DNA of 64,000 nucleotides from Setophaga petechia (lineage: Eukaryota; Chordata; Aves; Passeriformes; Parulidae): assembly GCA_024362935.1 (NCBI GenBank), contig JANCRA010000017.1, forward strand, positions 2,108,001 through 2,172,000, in the 5' to 3' direction. Both the position numbers and the translations under genes were made by a program. This document shows, one piece after another, positions 22,627 through 32,762 of this stretch. A model generated the notes under the pieces. That model saw nothing but the letters and a program-made list of their open reading frames with translations, ran no database searches and was not told where the DNA came from. How positions within the stretch are numbered: the stretch's first letter is position 1; each line of letters opens with the position of its first letter.

Positions 22627-23499
22627 ACAGGCCTTGCCCAGGGCGCTGGTACAGCAGGTCCTTGCTCTCAGCTGCAATCCTTGTGTCCTGGGCTGAGAAC
22701 CACTCAGCCACCCCTTGGAGACAGTCCTGCCCTGGGGAGGTATTTGGGGTGGATGTGGCAAACAAAGTCCCTTCCAAGCCTGCCTTCAAGGGCTGCATGG
22801 AGAGAAAGGTCTGTGTGAGAGCTGGGGTAGCAGGGTGGGAGCTTTTCCCTGAATTGTCCCAGGAGTGGGAATTGCACTGCCCAGCACAGAGGCAAATCCT
22901 TCCCCACTCACTGCCCTGCAACCAGATTTGCCTTCAATGCCTCTCTCCGTGCTGCACTGGGCACATGGTCAGTGCTGGAGGGACTCCCCACTCCTCCCCA
23001 TTCCCTCTGACACCAGGGGTAACCCTGGCCATGGCTCCAGCACCCTGCTCTCCTCTGGATCACCCACAAACAGGAGATGTCTTTTTTCCAGCTTTTCCCA
23101 CTGGCTGGTGGAGCCATGGCTCTCCAGATGTGGCCCACACCATCCAGGAGCCCCTCCTGGCTCACACCAGACCTGGGCTTCACTCCAAGGTGGGAACTTT
23201 TGGGATAAGACCCCTGGAAGTCTTCAGGATCACATCTCCATGTCCTGGCAAAGCTGAGGAGGTGACAAAGCTCCAGTTCCTGCAGCACCTGCTGGGCTCA
23301 TCCTGAGGATGATCCCAGAGTTCTCCCTCTGGGTGTAGGGACAACATCCCAGCCACCCGTGCTGGATCCCCATGGAGGGAGGGGCAGGAGGGACTCGATG
23401 GCAGGGAAAGGGGCTTCATTTGGGCCAATTATTCTCAAACTGAGGCGGAGGAAGCCGTCATTCTGGCGGTTCCTTTTTTCCCCCTCTTTTTCCATTTGT
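22627..23499. other. No recognisable gene
   Basis: Unique, mixed-composition sequence without a convincing frame or repeat. Confidence 0.35.
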
Positions 23500-23660
23500 T
23501 GTGTGTGTTTTTTTCACACTCTGGTAATGGCTGAATATCACACAAGTGCCCTGTCAAGAGATATATTCAATAAACACTTGACACCCAAGCTCAGGAATAC
23601 ATGGCCCGTGGCAAACATGAATTATTCAAATGGAAATCAAGATAATTTTGCTTCTAACTC
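23500..23660. promoter_or_regulatory. Candidate AT-rich non-coding element
   Basis: A unique block with GATATATTCAATAAACAC and ATGAATTATTCAAATGG (23617-23633). The latter resembles a POU/homeodomain composite site. A pyrimidine-rich tract follows (23660-23795). Regulatory role inferred. Confidence 0.35.
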
Positions 23661-23795
23661 AGAAAACCAAGACTCTCTCTTTCCTTCCTTATTTTTCCTC
23701 TCTTTCTCTCCTCATTTTCTTCCTGTTTTTTCTTTCTTTTTATTTTCTTAGCATTTATTTCTCATTCTTTCTTTCACCTTCTTCTTCCACTTTCT

Positions 23796-24887
23796 GTGGA
23801 AACTCTCCCCACACTCATTTCCAGGGAACTCATTTGTGAGGGCCAGGAGGAACCTCCTTCAGATGAGAAGATCCTCTACCTCTTTGTGCCCTGGAGCTGC
23901 TGGATCCCTTTGAAAGGGGCTTGGGGTGGTGGGACCAGGTGTGCTGGAGGTGGCAGTGAGATTTTGGATCATCCAGCCACACTCTGCTCATCTGGGAGAA
24001 GCTGGTGCCACAGCTGCTCTTTGGGATGCCTTTCCTGCCTGCCTGGGCTCTCCTGTGCCCAGCTCGGGGGTGGGAGCTGGTTGGGATGGGCTGGGCAGGA
24101 GGCAGGAGGTGCTTGGGGTGCTGGGAGCTGCTTGGGGGTGTCTCCTCAAGGAGGAGCTGGGTGGGCTTGTGGGAGCTGGGATTAGCAGTGGGCTGGAGAG
24201 GTGAAAGGATGCAGGACAGGGCCACAAGGCAGGGATGATGGTGATGAGCTGGGCTGGAGGAAGGCAAGGGATCTCTCCTCCCTTCCTCTCCCTTTCCCAT
24301 TCCATTCCCAACCCATTCCAGTCCTGAGCCCACCAGCTCCAGGTGGGACCAAAGGCTCCTGGAGACTTTTCCTGGGCCTGGGACTCACCGAGAATGGGAA
24401 GAGCCAGAGGTGACTCTCAGAAGGTTTTAGGAAAGCGCTGCCTTGGCAAGAGCTGTGGGCAGCACAGGGGACCTTGTCCTCTTTCCTGCCCCTGTTTGCA
24501 AGGTTTCTTTCCAGCTGCTCATGGAGTTCTCCTCCATAGACTGATGGAATTTTGGCCTCTGCACTGACTCAGATGTGGAGTGAGGTTCTTCACTGGATCA
24601 AAACCAGAACTGAAAGAGTTTTCCTCTGGGCAGGAAATCACTGGTTTTTGATATGGAGCTTGGAGGCCTCGAGGAGCAAGAGGAGCTGCTCAAGGCAGCA
24701 CTGCAGGATTAGGGATAGAACTGCTCAAAGCAGCACTTCAGGGCTCTGCAGGCTTGGGGATGGGCACACACAGTGACACACATGTCACAGTGCTGGTCCT
24801 CCCTGTGTCCTCAGTGCAGGTCCCACCAAGAGTCTGCAGTGCCTTGGGACTCACAGGGGCTGCTCACAGGATGGGGAAGACGAAAAG
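23796..24887. other. No recognisable gene
   Basis: GC-rich unique sequence, with G-rich stretches around 24060-24180. Nothing identifiable. Confidence 0.35.
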
Positions 24888-25262
24888 CAATCCCACCAGC
24901 AGTCCACGATATTCCAATCCCACCAGCAGTCCATGATATTCCAATCCCACCAGCAGTCCAAGGTGGCCTCTGTCCCACCAGCAGTCTGTGGTGTCCAAAT
25001 TCCACCAACCGTAGTCCATGGGATCTAAATCTCACCAGCAGTCCGTGGTGTCCCAACTACATCAGGAGTCCATGGTGTTCCAGTATTCCCACAGCATTCC
25101 ATAGTGTCCCAATCTCACAGCATTCCACGGTGTCCCAATCCCACAGCAGTCCTTGGTGTCCCAATCCCACCAACATTCCATGGTGTCCCAATCCCACAGC
25201 ATTCCATGGTGTCCCAATCCCACAGCATTCCATGGTGTCCCAATACCACCAGCGTTCCATGG
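24888..25262. repeat. Minisatellite, about 27 bp unit, about 14 diverged copies
   Basis: Unit near CAATCCCACCAGCAGTCCAC plus GATATTC. The first copies at 24888, 24915 and 24942 are nearly perfect. Later copies drift to CAATCCCACAGCATTCCATG plus GTGTCC. Confidence 0.92.
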
Positions 25263-25539
25263 GATCCCACCTGCCAGCTCCTGGCAGACCCTCAGAGCAT
25301 GTGGGACAGGGAAGACACTTCCCAGGGTTGCTTCCCACCCTCAAAACCGTTCATTCCTTGACAGCTCCCCTTCCTCCCTTCCCTGGGAACACCCCTGGGC
25401 AGGAGGAGGCTCCATCCATCTCCATCCTTCCTTCCTGTGCCGCTCTCCAAGGCTGCTGGCAGGGCTGGAGCTTCCCTCTCCCGGTGCATGGCCGTGGTTG
25501 CTTGTGAGGTCGGGGCTGGCTGTCAGCCAGTCCCAGCCC
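25263..25539. other. No recognisable gene
   Basis: Short GC-rich unique interval with nothing identifiable. Confidence 0.3.
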
Positions 25540-25760
25540 AGCAGAGGGATCTAATGGCCCCGGCGCCAGGCACTCGGAGGCAGAGAATGTGGGTCATCAG
25601 TGACGGCATCTCTCGGAAAGCTGGGGGTGGAGAACACGGGGGGAAGCCATCATTTAAATTTGGAGAGGAGCTAACTGGAAATTTGGGCCATCAGGAGAGT
25701 AATGGGCCGAGAGGAAGAGCTGGGATATTAATAGAGCTGGTTTCTGTAAGAGCTGGAGCA
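25540..25760. promoter_or_regulatory. Candidate conserved non-coding element
   Basis: Unique balanced-composition block with GATCTAATGGCCCC, CATCATTTAAATTTGGAG, GGAGAGTAATGGGCC and GGGATATTAATAGAGC. It is non-repetitive and rich in TAAT/ATTA cores. Function inferred. Confidence 0.35.
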
Positions 25761-26324
25761 AGCAAGGCATGGACAACCAGAGGAAGTGTCCTGGCAGGAG
25801 CAGGCTGGGACCCCCAGGGCACCGGGACCATCCACTCGGATCTTCATGGAAAACCTCCCCCTGCATCCCAGGAACCCAGCAGGCCTCTCATCCTGCTCCA
25901 CACCTCCATCCCTCCTCCATTCCATCCTGGCTGCTCCTGCCTCCCAGCCAAAGATATCATCCCAAGAAACCCTTGGAGAAACCCCATGGGGACCTCTGTG
26001 GAGCTTGGTGTGGGTCCCACTTGGCCCTCCCTGCCCGGCTGCTGGTGCCATCCAAGCCCAGTTCCTGCCATCCACAGCCCTGAGGGCTTTCCATGCCAAA
26101 CCAGGGGGATGCAGCATCCCCACCCAACTGTGGGTTGACTTTGTAGATGAAGACCTTGGGCAGCCTCTGCCTGCTCATTGTCTGGGGGCCCAGAGAGACT
26201 TTGGGGTCTCCATCCTTGGAGAGGTTCCAACTCCACTGCACAAACCTGCCCTGACTGGCCCCGCTCCAAACAGGGAATTGGGCTGGGGGCCTCCATGTAT
26301 CCCTTCCAAACCACAGATCCCACG
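25761..26324. other. No recognisable gene
   Basis: Unique GC-rich sequence. Overlapping frames of 130-230 codons on both strands lack domains. Confidence 0.3.
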
Positions 26325-26965
26325 GATGATTTGGTTGTGAAGGGACCTCAAAGATCATTGACTTCCCATCCCCAAATCTGGAACTCCAAACCCCTTTGGA
26401 GGTCAAAGGACCTGCAGACACAGCCCCTCAGTGAATTCCCTCTTTCCAGGGGTCTCTGTGTTTCCTACAGGGCTGGAAGAGCTGGAGGAGCTGAATATGG
26501 ATGAGGAGGGCAGGGAGAAAGGCAGGGGGTGTTCCCCTTGTTAAATATTTACCGTCCCAGGTGGGTGATGTGACATTTCCTACCCTCCAGGAATTCCTAC
26601 AGACTGGCGGGGTTGCCCAGAGAGGAGCAGGGCTCTGTCCCAGCCTTGTCTGAGCAGCAGAACCTTGTCCCCAGGTCACAGGGGCCATTCCCAGGGCACT
26701 GAGTGTGCCCATTTTGGCACAGAACCCCAGGATCACTGAGGGTGGAAAAGTCCAAGCTGTGTCCAGTCCCCACCTTGTCACCAGCCCAAGCTCTGAGTGC
26801 CACGTCCAGGCATTCCTTGGACACCTCCAGAGATGGGGACTCCACCACCTCCCTGGGCAGCCCCTTCCAATGCCTGACCACCCTTTCCATGAAGAAATTC
26901 CTCCTGGTGTCCAACTTGAACCATTCCTGGTGCTGCTTGAAACACTAAAAATGGAGAAAACCGTG
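26325..26965 (-). mobile_element. CR1 LINE fragments, reverse orientation
   Basis: A short tail piece lies at 26325-26375 (TTGTGAAGGGACCTCAAAGA). A clearer copy lies at about 26700-26965 with AGGATCACTGAGGGTGGAAA, GCATTCCTTGGACACCTCCA, CACCTCCCTGGGCAGCCCCT and ATGAAGAAATTCCTCCTGGT. These are the usual minus-strand CR1 landmarks. The sequence between the two pieces is not clearly CR1. Confidence 0.75.
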
Positions 26966-27229
26966 AGAGGCTGCATGAGCTGGGACTATGAATTCTTTGC
27001 AGACACCTCTGCTGCTGGAGCCCCTCTGTGTCCTTCCCAATCCTGTCCATCCACATCCCCCTCACCATCCTCAGCCAAGGTCTGACCCTCCTGTGACTGA
27101 GGGACAATCCCTGCCAGCTGGGGCCAGCATCCAGCACCTCCAAGCCATGGAAGCATCCTTGACAAGAGCAAAACCTTCTTTTCCTGCTGAAAAGCTGAGG
27201 AAAACACTCCCTTTGAGGCACCAACAGAG
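26966..27229. other. No recognisable gene
   Basis: Unique sequence without an identifiable feature. Confidence 0.3.
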
Positions 27230-27429
27230 AAATTTTAGCTTCTTATATAAAACAAACCCACAGCACGGGGCACAAACCTGTTTTCCAGCAGAAAGTGCAC
27301 CTTGAAAGTGGGCTAAAGCCAGCCCAGTTACACAATGGGAAGGGCTCAGGTAGTGCCTGGCTGCAGCTGCATTTGATACCCTGCAAGGGCTGCAGGAGCA
27401 TCAGCCCCAGCTCCTTCCCTCGCTCAGGC

Positions 27430-27640
27430 AGCCCATCAAATATTTACTGGGCTGCCATAGGCAATTACATTAGAGGAGATAGTTAAACACCCCCTACCCC
27501 AGGGCACCCCCCTGCAATGTAAATCAAACAAATTGGACTCTTTTCACAATTGACACACACGATTTTACTTACTGTAAATAATTTAGTATTAAAAAGTCGA
27601 GCTACACTTTGCCCCATCTGGATTTTCTTTTCTCCCTCTC
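27430..27640. promoter_or_regulatory. Candidate conserved non-coding element, about 5 kb upstream of the POU gene
   Basis: AT-rich unique island with CATCAAATATTTACTGGGC, GGCAATTACATTAGAGGAG, CAATGTAAATCAAACAAATT and ACTGTAAATAATTTAGTATT. The composition contrast with the flanks and the density of homeodomain cores suggest an enhancer. Not tested for conservation. Confidence 0.4.
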
Positions 27641-27779
27641 TCTCTCCCGCTCTGCGGACTCCAGGTTCCTAATGCAGGAGATGGAGTGCAGGAATTTTGC
27701 TGCCTGGGTGAGCTGTTAGAAGATTCCCATTTCCTAATGGAAGAAACCACACTCAGGAAAGCTGTGAAGTTGCCCATTT

Positions 27780-28070
27780 AAAAGCGGCAGAGACGTTCGA
27801 GCTAACAAAGGATGGGAGGGATCCCTCCCTCCGGAAGGAGTTGAGTCTATTGCTGGTTGGCATCTCCTGGGGTCGCAGCAATCTCCTATAAAAGTTGGCT
27901 GAATGGTTGCACTTTTTAATTAAAAGCCATCTTTCCTGATTAGGCTCAGTGGGGTTTTAATAAGGATTTTTACAAGCTGGATCTGTTGGCCAGCACGGAT
28001 CATCTTTCTCTTACACCTCAAGTGCAAGGCCTGCATTAAAGACCTTGCTCCTCTGGCTGGGAAGGGATCT
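27780..28070. promoter_or_regulatory. Second candidate non-coding element upstream of the POU gene
   Basis: Unique block with GCACTTTTTAATTAAAAGCC, CTTTCCTGATTAGGCTCAG, TTTTAATAAGGATTTTTAC and CTATAAAAGTTGGC. A 30-base palindromic-looking stretch (GGGAGGGATCCCTCCCTCCG) sits near 27813. Regulatory role inferred. Confidence 0.4.
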
Positions 28071-28159
28071 CATCCTCATTAGGAGCTATTCCTGCATTTT
28101 CCTCCAGAAACAGGCATTTTGGAAGTGTGTTTTTTCAGACCACGCTTTGGCACCGTGGC

Positions 28160-28295
28160 TGGAGGGGTTCAGGAGCTGTGTGGATGTGGCACCTGGGGAC
28201 ATGGGTCACTGGTGGCCCTGCTGAGGAGTGCTTGGACTCAAGGATCTGAGAGGATTTTCCCCACCTCAATGATTCCATGGTTCTGTAATTCCAGT
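28160..28295 (+). mobile_element. CR1 LINE 3' end
   Basis: GTGTGGATGTGGCACCTGGG, GACATGGGTCACTGGTGGCC and an AATGATTCCATGGTTCTGTA tail. Typical + strand CR1 terminus. Confidence 0.85.
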
Positions 28296-29224
28296 GCAGA
28301 ATTTGGTCTCGGTTGAGTTTTCCACTATGCCACCATCTGTCACCTGAGGTGTCACTTTAGCCTGTCGAGGTTCTTGACCCCACATCACATTTAGTTCAGT
28401 GTAGGAGGAATGTTCTTCCCAAAGCCATGGGCTTGTCTCAGGAGTGAGCCAGACTTCAATTGAGTTGAAAAGCTCCTGGGCCTGGATTTTCCATTCCATT
28501 CCTGCTCTCCATCAGCTGACTCCTGCCACCCAGGGTCCCAGTGCACGGGCCTCTGGCAGGTAGTGCCACTTACCCATTTCCTGACAGAACCAATTTTCAT
28601 CAGAAAACACCAGTTCCAATGAGATTGAAACATTTAATGCCCCAACATCTTAATTTTGACAGATGGCTCCTCCCTGGGGTTCCCACAGAGGCCCTGGGTC
28701 ATGGGGGATGTGATGTGCTCATCAGAGCCAGGACAGCCAGGACCATCCTGGCAGAGCAGCTGCCGGGGGCTGGGATGGCTCCTGGAGTCAGAACTCGGGC
28801 CTGAAAATTCCAAGTGCACCAGAAATTCACAGGTTTTGGCATCTTCCACCTGCTCAGGCCCTGGGCAGGAGCACAAGGAAAAAGGAGGGAAGGACCAAAT
28901 GGGGCAAGGCTGTCCATGCCCTGATGTCTGCATCACCCCACCTGAGGTTTTCCAGGAGCAGCCCCGACAGCCGGGGCAGGTGTGGAGCTGTCCGTAATGT
29001 CTGGGGTGACACCTGCTCTGGCCATCCACCAGGATTGTCCCCCAGTGCTGGAGACGAGTTTGTGCCAGGCTGGGATGGCCGAGCCGAACCTCCCCTGGCG
29101 AGCAGAAAGCGACGGCGGTCACCGGGGGCAGAGCCATTTCCAAGCAGTCCAGCTGTCTGCCCGGGATGCACCGGGCCCTGTCCCTTTGGCAGGATGCTCT
29201 CCCGGAGCCCTGGACAGCCGCGTC
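28296..29224. other. No recognisable gene
   Basis: Unique mixed sequence. A 242-codon minus-strand frame (28634-29362) has no recognisable domain. Confidence 0.35.
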
Positions 29225-29375
29225 CCCCCTGCTCCACTCCTGGAAGCTGTTAATCGCCGCCCGTGGGTTTAATTGGGAGCGAGAACACACAGACCCCATT
29301 AAAGCCCACGAGGGTGCCAAGGGCTCTCGTTCAGGCACAAATGAAGGAGCAATCAAACCCACTTAGGTAATAAAA
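29225..29375. promoter_or_regulatory. Candidate conserved non-coding element
   Basis: GCTGTTAATCGCCGCCCGTG, GGGTTTAATTGGGAGCGAG, CCCCATTAAAGCCCACGAGG and GGTAATAAAAACAGCTGGAG form a short unique island with several TAAT/ATTA cores and one CAGCTG E-box. It lies about 3.4 kb upstream of the POU start codon. Confidence 0.35.
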
Positions 29376-31434
29376 ACAGCTGGAGTCTGCAGGCAAGCGC
29401 CTGAGGCAGCGAGGCACATGGCAGGCCTGGGATGGAAAGCACCGGGAGCAGGCGGAGCTGCGCGGTTCGGCGGCGGCGGGCAGGGAGCCAGGCTGGGGAT
29501 GATGGGGCATCCTCAAAAGGCAACGGAGAGCTGGAGCTCCTCGAGCTCAGACCTTGCTGAGAGCGTGTCCAGGACTGTTTGTCCAGTGGGGATGAGAAGC
29601 CAGAGCCCCTGGCCACTGGCTGTAGGGGTCATGATTCCCAAAATACTCTTGCCCTGTTGGCTCATTTGCCGTGGCACAGAACCACAGCACACAACGTGAG
29701 GAGACTCCTGGCTCTTCATTTCTGCACAGGGACTTATTTCAGAAAGGGTCCCCAAAGCCACTGACCAGGCTGGGGTGCCATCTCTTAGCCTGGAAGCTGG
29801 AATCACTCTGGAAGGAATTTGTTTTCCAAAGACTCAGACCTTGAGGGTCTTTGTTTAGTGCTTTTATTTGTTTTAATAGGAAGGATCCGACTTTCCTCTA
29901 TTTAATTCTGATTCCAGGGAAGCATTTCCTGCTCCACAGGGGTTGCTGATATGGATGGGTGGGAGAGGTGGGTCTGGAATATTCCAGATTTTGGATCAGT
30001 TAGGGAAGAAAGCTGGAACAGAAGTTAAAAGGCTACAAGGAGCATTTCAGAGCTGTCCTATCTTAGTCCAGAAAGCCAGAGCAGAGCACTGGCACTCCCC
30101 TGGAAGTTCATCCCACTCCATGGAAGTGCCCATACTCACCTGCCCAGGGCTAAAGGAACAACTGCGGAAGTGTTTGAGATGTTTATGATTGTCACTGCTG
30201 TAGGAACCTCTCCTTGTGTGGTGTTTCCACATATTTGCACAAAGATAGGAGGGTTTTCCTTGTTTTTCCCTGCCCAGGAGGAGCCTGATAAATCCTGAGT
30301 CAACCCAGAGATTTGATATGGAGGCACTGCTCTCTTCCCCTCTGGGAGCAGCCCACAGATCCACGGTGTGGGAGGTGGTGGGAGATGAGCTCATCCATGG
30401 AATGGGGCTGGGAGGGGGTTCTTGCTGTCCCTGTGGTGTCCCTGTGTTTTAGTGTCAGTGCCAGGGTGCCCAGAGGTGCATTCAGGGATCCTCCCCGAGT
30501 GTCCCTTGCTCAAAATGTTCATTGTCAGGACAAAGTTCAGGACAGGATGCTCAGGGCTGCGACAGGAGAAGAGCAAAGGCTCGGTGGTTTGGAAAAGTCT
30601 GCTGGCACACAGAGGCACAGGAAGGAGGGAATGCTGTTTACTTCAACTGATCCAATTTTCCTACATGAGCAGCAGTGAAATGCAGCTTGGCACAGGTTTG
30701 CTTCCTTGGGGAGAGTGAAATCCAGGGCCAGGAGCTGATCTGCTCTGTCCAACCTTTTCTGAGCTGTCAAAATGCAGAAAATGAGGAAAAGTGGAGTAGA
30801 GGGGCCACCAAGAAAAGGAACTGTGGAATATCCTAAGACAAAATCTCCCAGAGTCATTCACAAACCCAGCTGGAGGGGAGAGATCCCACCACAGAGCCCC
30901 TGGAAGGGACAATTCCCCTCCTAAAGAATTCTGCTGGAGCCTCAGTGGAGCTTTCCAGCCTCCAGACTCCTCTGGCCATCAGCAGATCCTGCAGCTCTCC
31001 AGGAGCAGAGGGGAGGCCGTGACTCAGAGCTGGGCTGGCAGCAGGAGAAGGGAAGAGGCTCCTGAGCTGCTGCCTCCGGAGAGCCGGAGCATCCTGCAGG
31101 GCCTGCTGTCCCTGGCACTGGGGGATGCTCCAGGAAGGGCTGGCAGTGTCTCAGGCCACCAGGGACAGGTGACAGGGCCTCCCCGGCAGCACCCTGATGC
31201 TGGTGCAGGCTTTTCCCCAGGAGGATTTTTCTGCAGTCAGGATTCAGCCCTGAGGACTCTCCCCCACCCTCCTGCATGAGCCAAGGGCTGCACGGGGCTG
31301 GTTTTGGGGACTTCCATGGTGGGTTTGGGCATCACCAGACACAGTGATTGTGCCTTTCAGTCGCCTGTCACCGGATCTGACCTTCCCCTGGGCAGGTCCA
31401 GCACCAAGGAAATGTCTCTGGGGGTTCCCCCATG
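29376..31434. other. No recognisable gene
   Basis: Unique sequence. An AT-rich patch lies at 29840-29930. Several frames of about 100 codons overlap without domains. Confidence 0.35.
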
Positions 31435-31512
31435 TCCCTGCCCACGGGGCTGGAACTGGATGATCTTTCAGGTGCCTCCCAGCCCAAGCCTCTCTGTGAT
31501 CTTTTGGGGGAT
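31435..31512 (+). mobile_element. Degraded CR1 tail
   Basis: GGCTGGAACTGGATGATCTT, TCAGGTGCCTCCCAGCCCAA and GCCTCTCTGTGATC resemble the last 70 bases of a CR1 element. It is the CR1 copy closest upstream of the POU gene. Confidence 0.55.
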
Positions 31513-32240
31513 GGTTCAGCCTCTCAGGTGAGGTGGGGATCAGGTCATGGGGTCAGGTCAGGATTTTCCTTTCCCTGTGACACTCACTGACCATGTCTGC
31601 CCCAAGACACCTGGCAGGATCCCCAGGAGAAGGGACTGAGGATGCTGTGCTCAGGCTCTGTAGAGAAGAGTGGCAAAGGGAGCAGGAAACAGATCCTGCC
31701 CCTGACTCTGGAACAGCTGCTCCATGCACCAAAGCCATCGAGGCTGGATTTTGGGGCTGGAGAAGCACACCTGGTTCCCTGGAGAAGTTTGCTCTGAGCA
31801 TGGGACCTTCTGTCCCCCATCACCCCAGGCACTGGGATTCCTCCTCGGCAGCCCCCTGCTCTGGGCTGCTGGGGCTGCCATGCTCCTCATGCACCTTTGG
31901 AGAGCTTCTGGGGGGGCTGCAACGCCCCCACCCCCTGATCCAGCAGTGCAACCAAACTCCAGTGGCGGCAGGAGCTGGCCTTGGTGGCAGGGAGGGAAAG
32001 AGGGAGCGAAACGCCGCGGGCTGTGGGGAAATCCGCATGGATGGGTGAGTGCAGGGGCAGTGATGAGCTGGAGGATGGAGAGGCTGCACAGACAGGCTGG
32101 GACTCTGCACAGGAGGATTTGGGGAACGAGCCAGGGAGATTCACTGAAGCAGGGAAAAAGAAAGTTGGTGAAACTTTTCTCGATTTCTTTGTTTTTATGA
32201 TTTTTGACCCAATGTTCTTCCCTTCAAAGGGAGAAGGGGA
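31513..32240. other. No recognisable gene
   Basis: Unique interval leading into the CpG island. A frame of up to 158 codons on the + strand carries no recognisable domain. Confidence 0.3.
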
Positions 32241-32762
32241 ACGGCTCCCATTCAGCCCCGGGTTCCGGGCTGCTCTGCTCCCCAGATCCCCCCGGGGAAG
32301 CGGCCCGGAGCCGCGGGCAGGGCGGGCAGGGCTGGACGGGAGGCGATGCCCCCCGAGCAGACGGGACCAGGGGTGAGAGGGAGACGGGCGCACCTGCGGA
32401 ATGAGCAGAGCCGGGGAGGGGCGGAGAGGGGGGGCTGAGCCGCGGTTTGGGGGGGGCTCAGCGACAGGTGGGGAGCTCTGCTTTTGGGGGGGGTTACAAC
32501 CGGATCGGGGGAGGCCCGATCTGGGGAGAGAGTACCACGGGCGGAGGGGGCTGAGCCCCGCTTTGAGGGGGGTGAGCTCAGTGCCCGGGGGCGGGCGCTG
32601 GGAGGGACCTCCCCGGCCCCTCCCGGTGGGCGGGGGGCGGGGGGGCCGGGCTATAATGCCATTGATGCCGGGCGGCGGAGCCAGACAATACCGCGCCCCC
32701 GAGCCGGGTGCCCGGAGCGCCCTGCCCTGCCCTGCCCCGGCCGGCCCCGCTCCGCTCCCACC
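32241..32762 (+). promoter_or_regulatory. CpG-island promoter and 5' UTR of the POU class IV gene
   Basis: GC-rich, CpG-dense sequence immediately upstream of the start codon; the island continues through exon 1 and the intron. A TATA-like CTATAATG (32651-32658) sits 105-112 bases before the ATG and would place transcription start near 32680. An E-box CAGGTG lies at 32465-32470, and GGGCGGGC-type boxes lie near 32585-32640. Two imperfect copies of a GGGGCTGAGCC block occur near 32431 and 32547. Transcription start and factor use are inferred. Confidence 0.65.

Noticed and set aside
21768..23306. 512-codon plus-strand open frame
   Set aside because: Built from two adjacent tandem arrays (8-base and 20-base units) with repetitive Thr/His/Gly and Cys/Val/Ser peptides.
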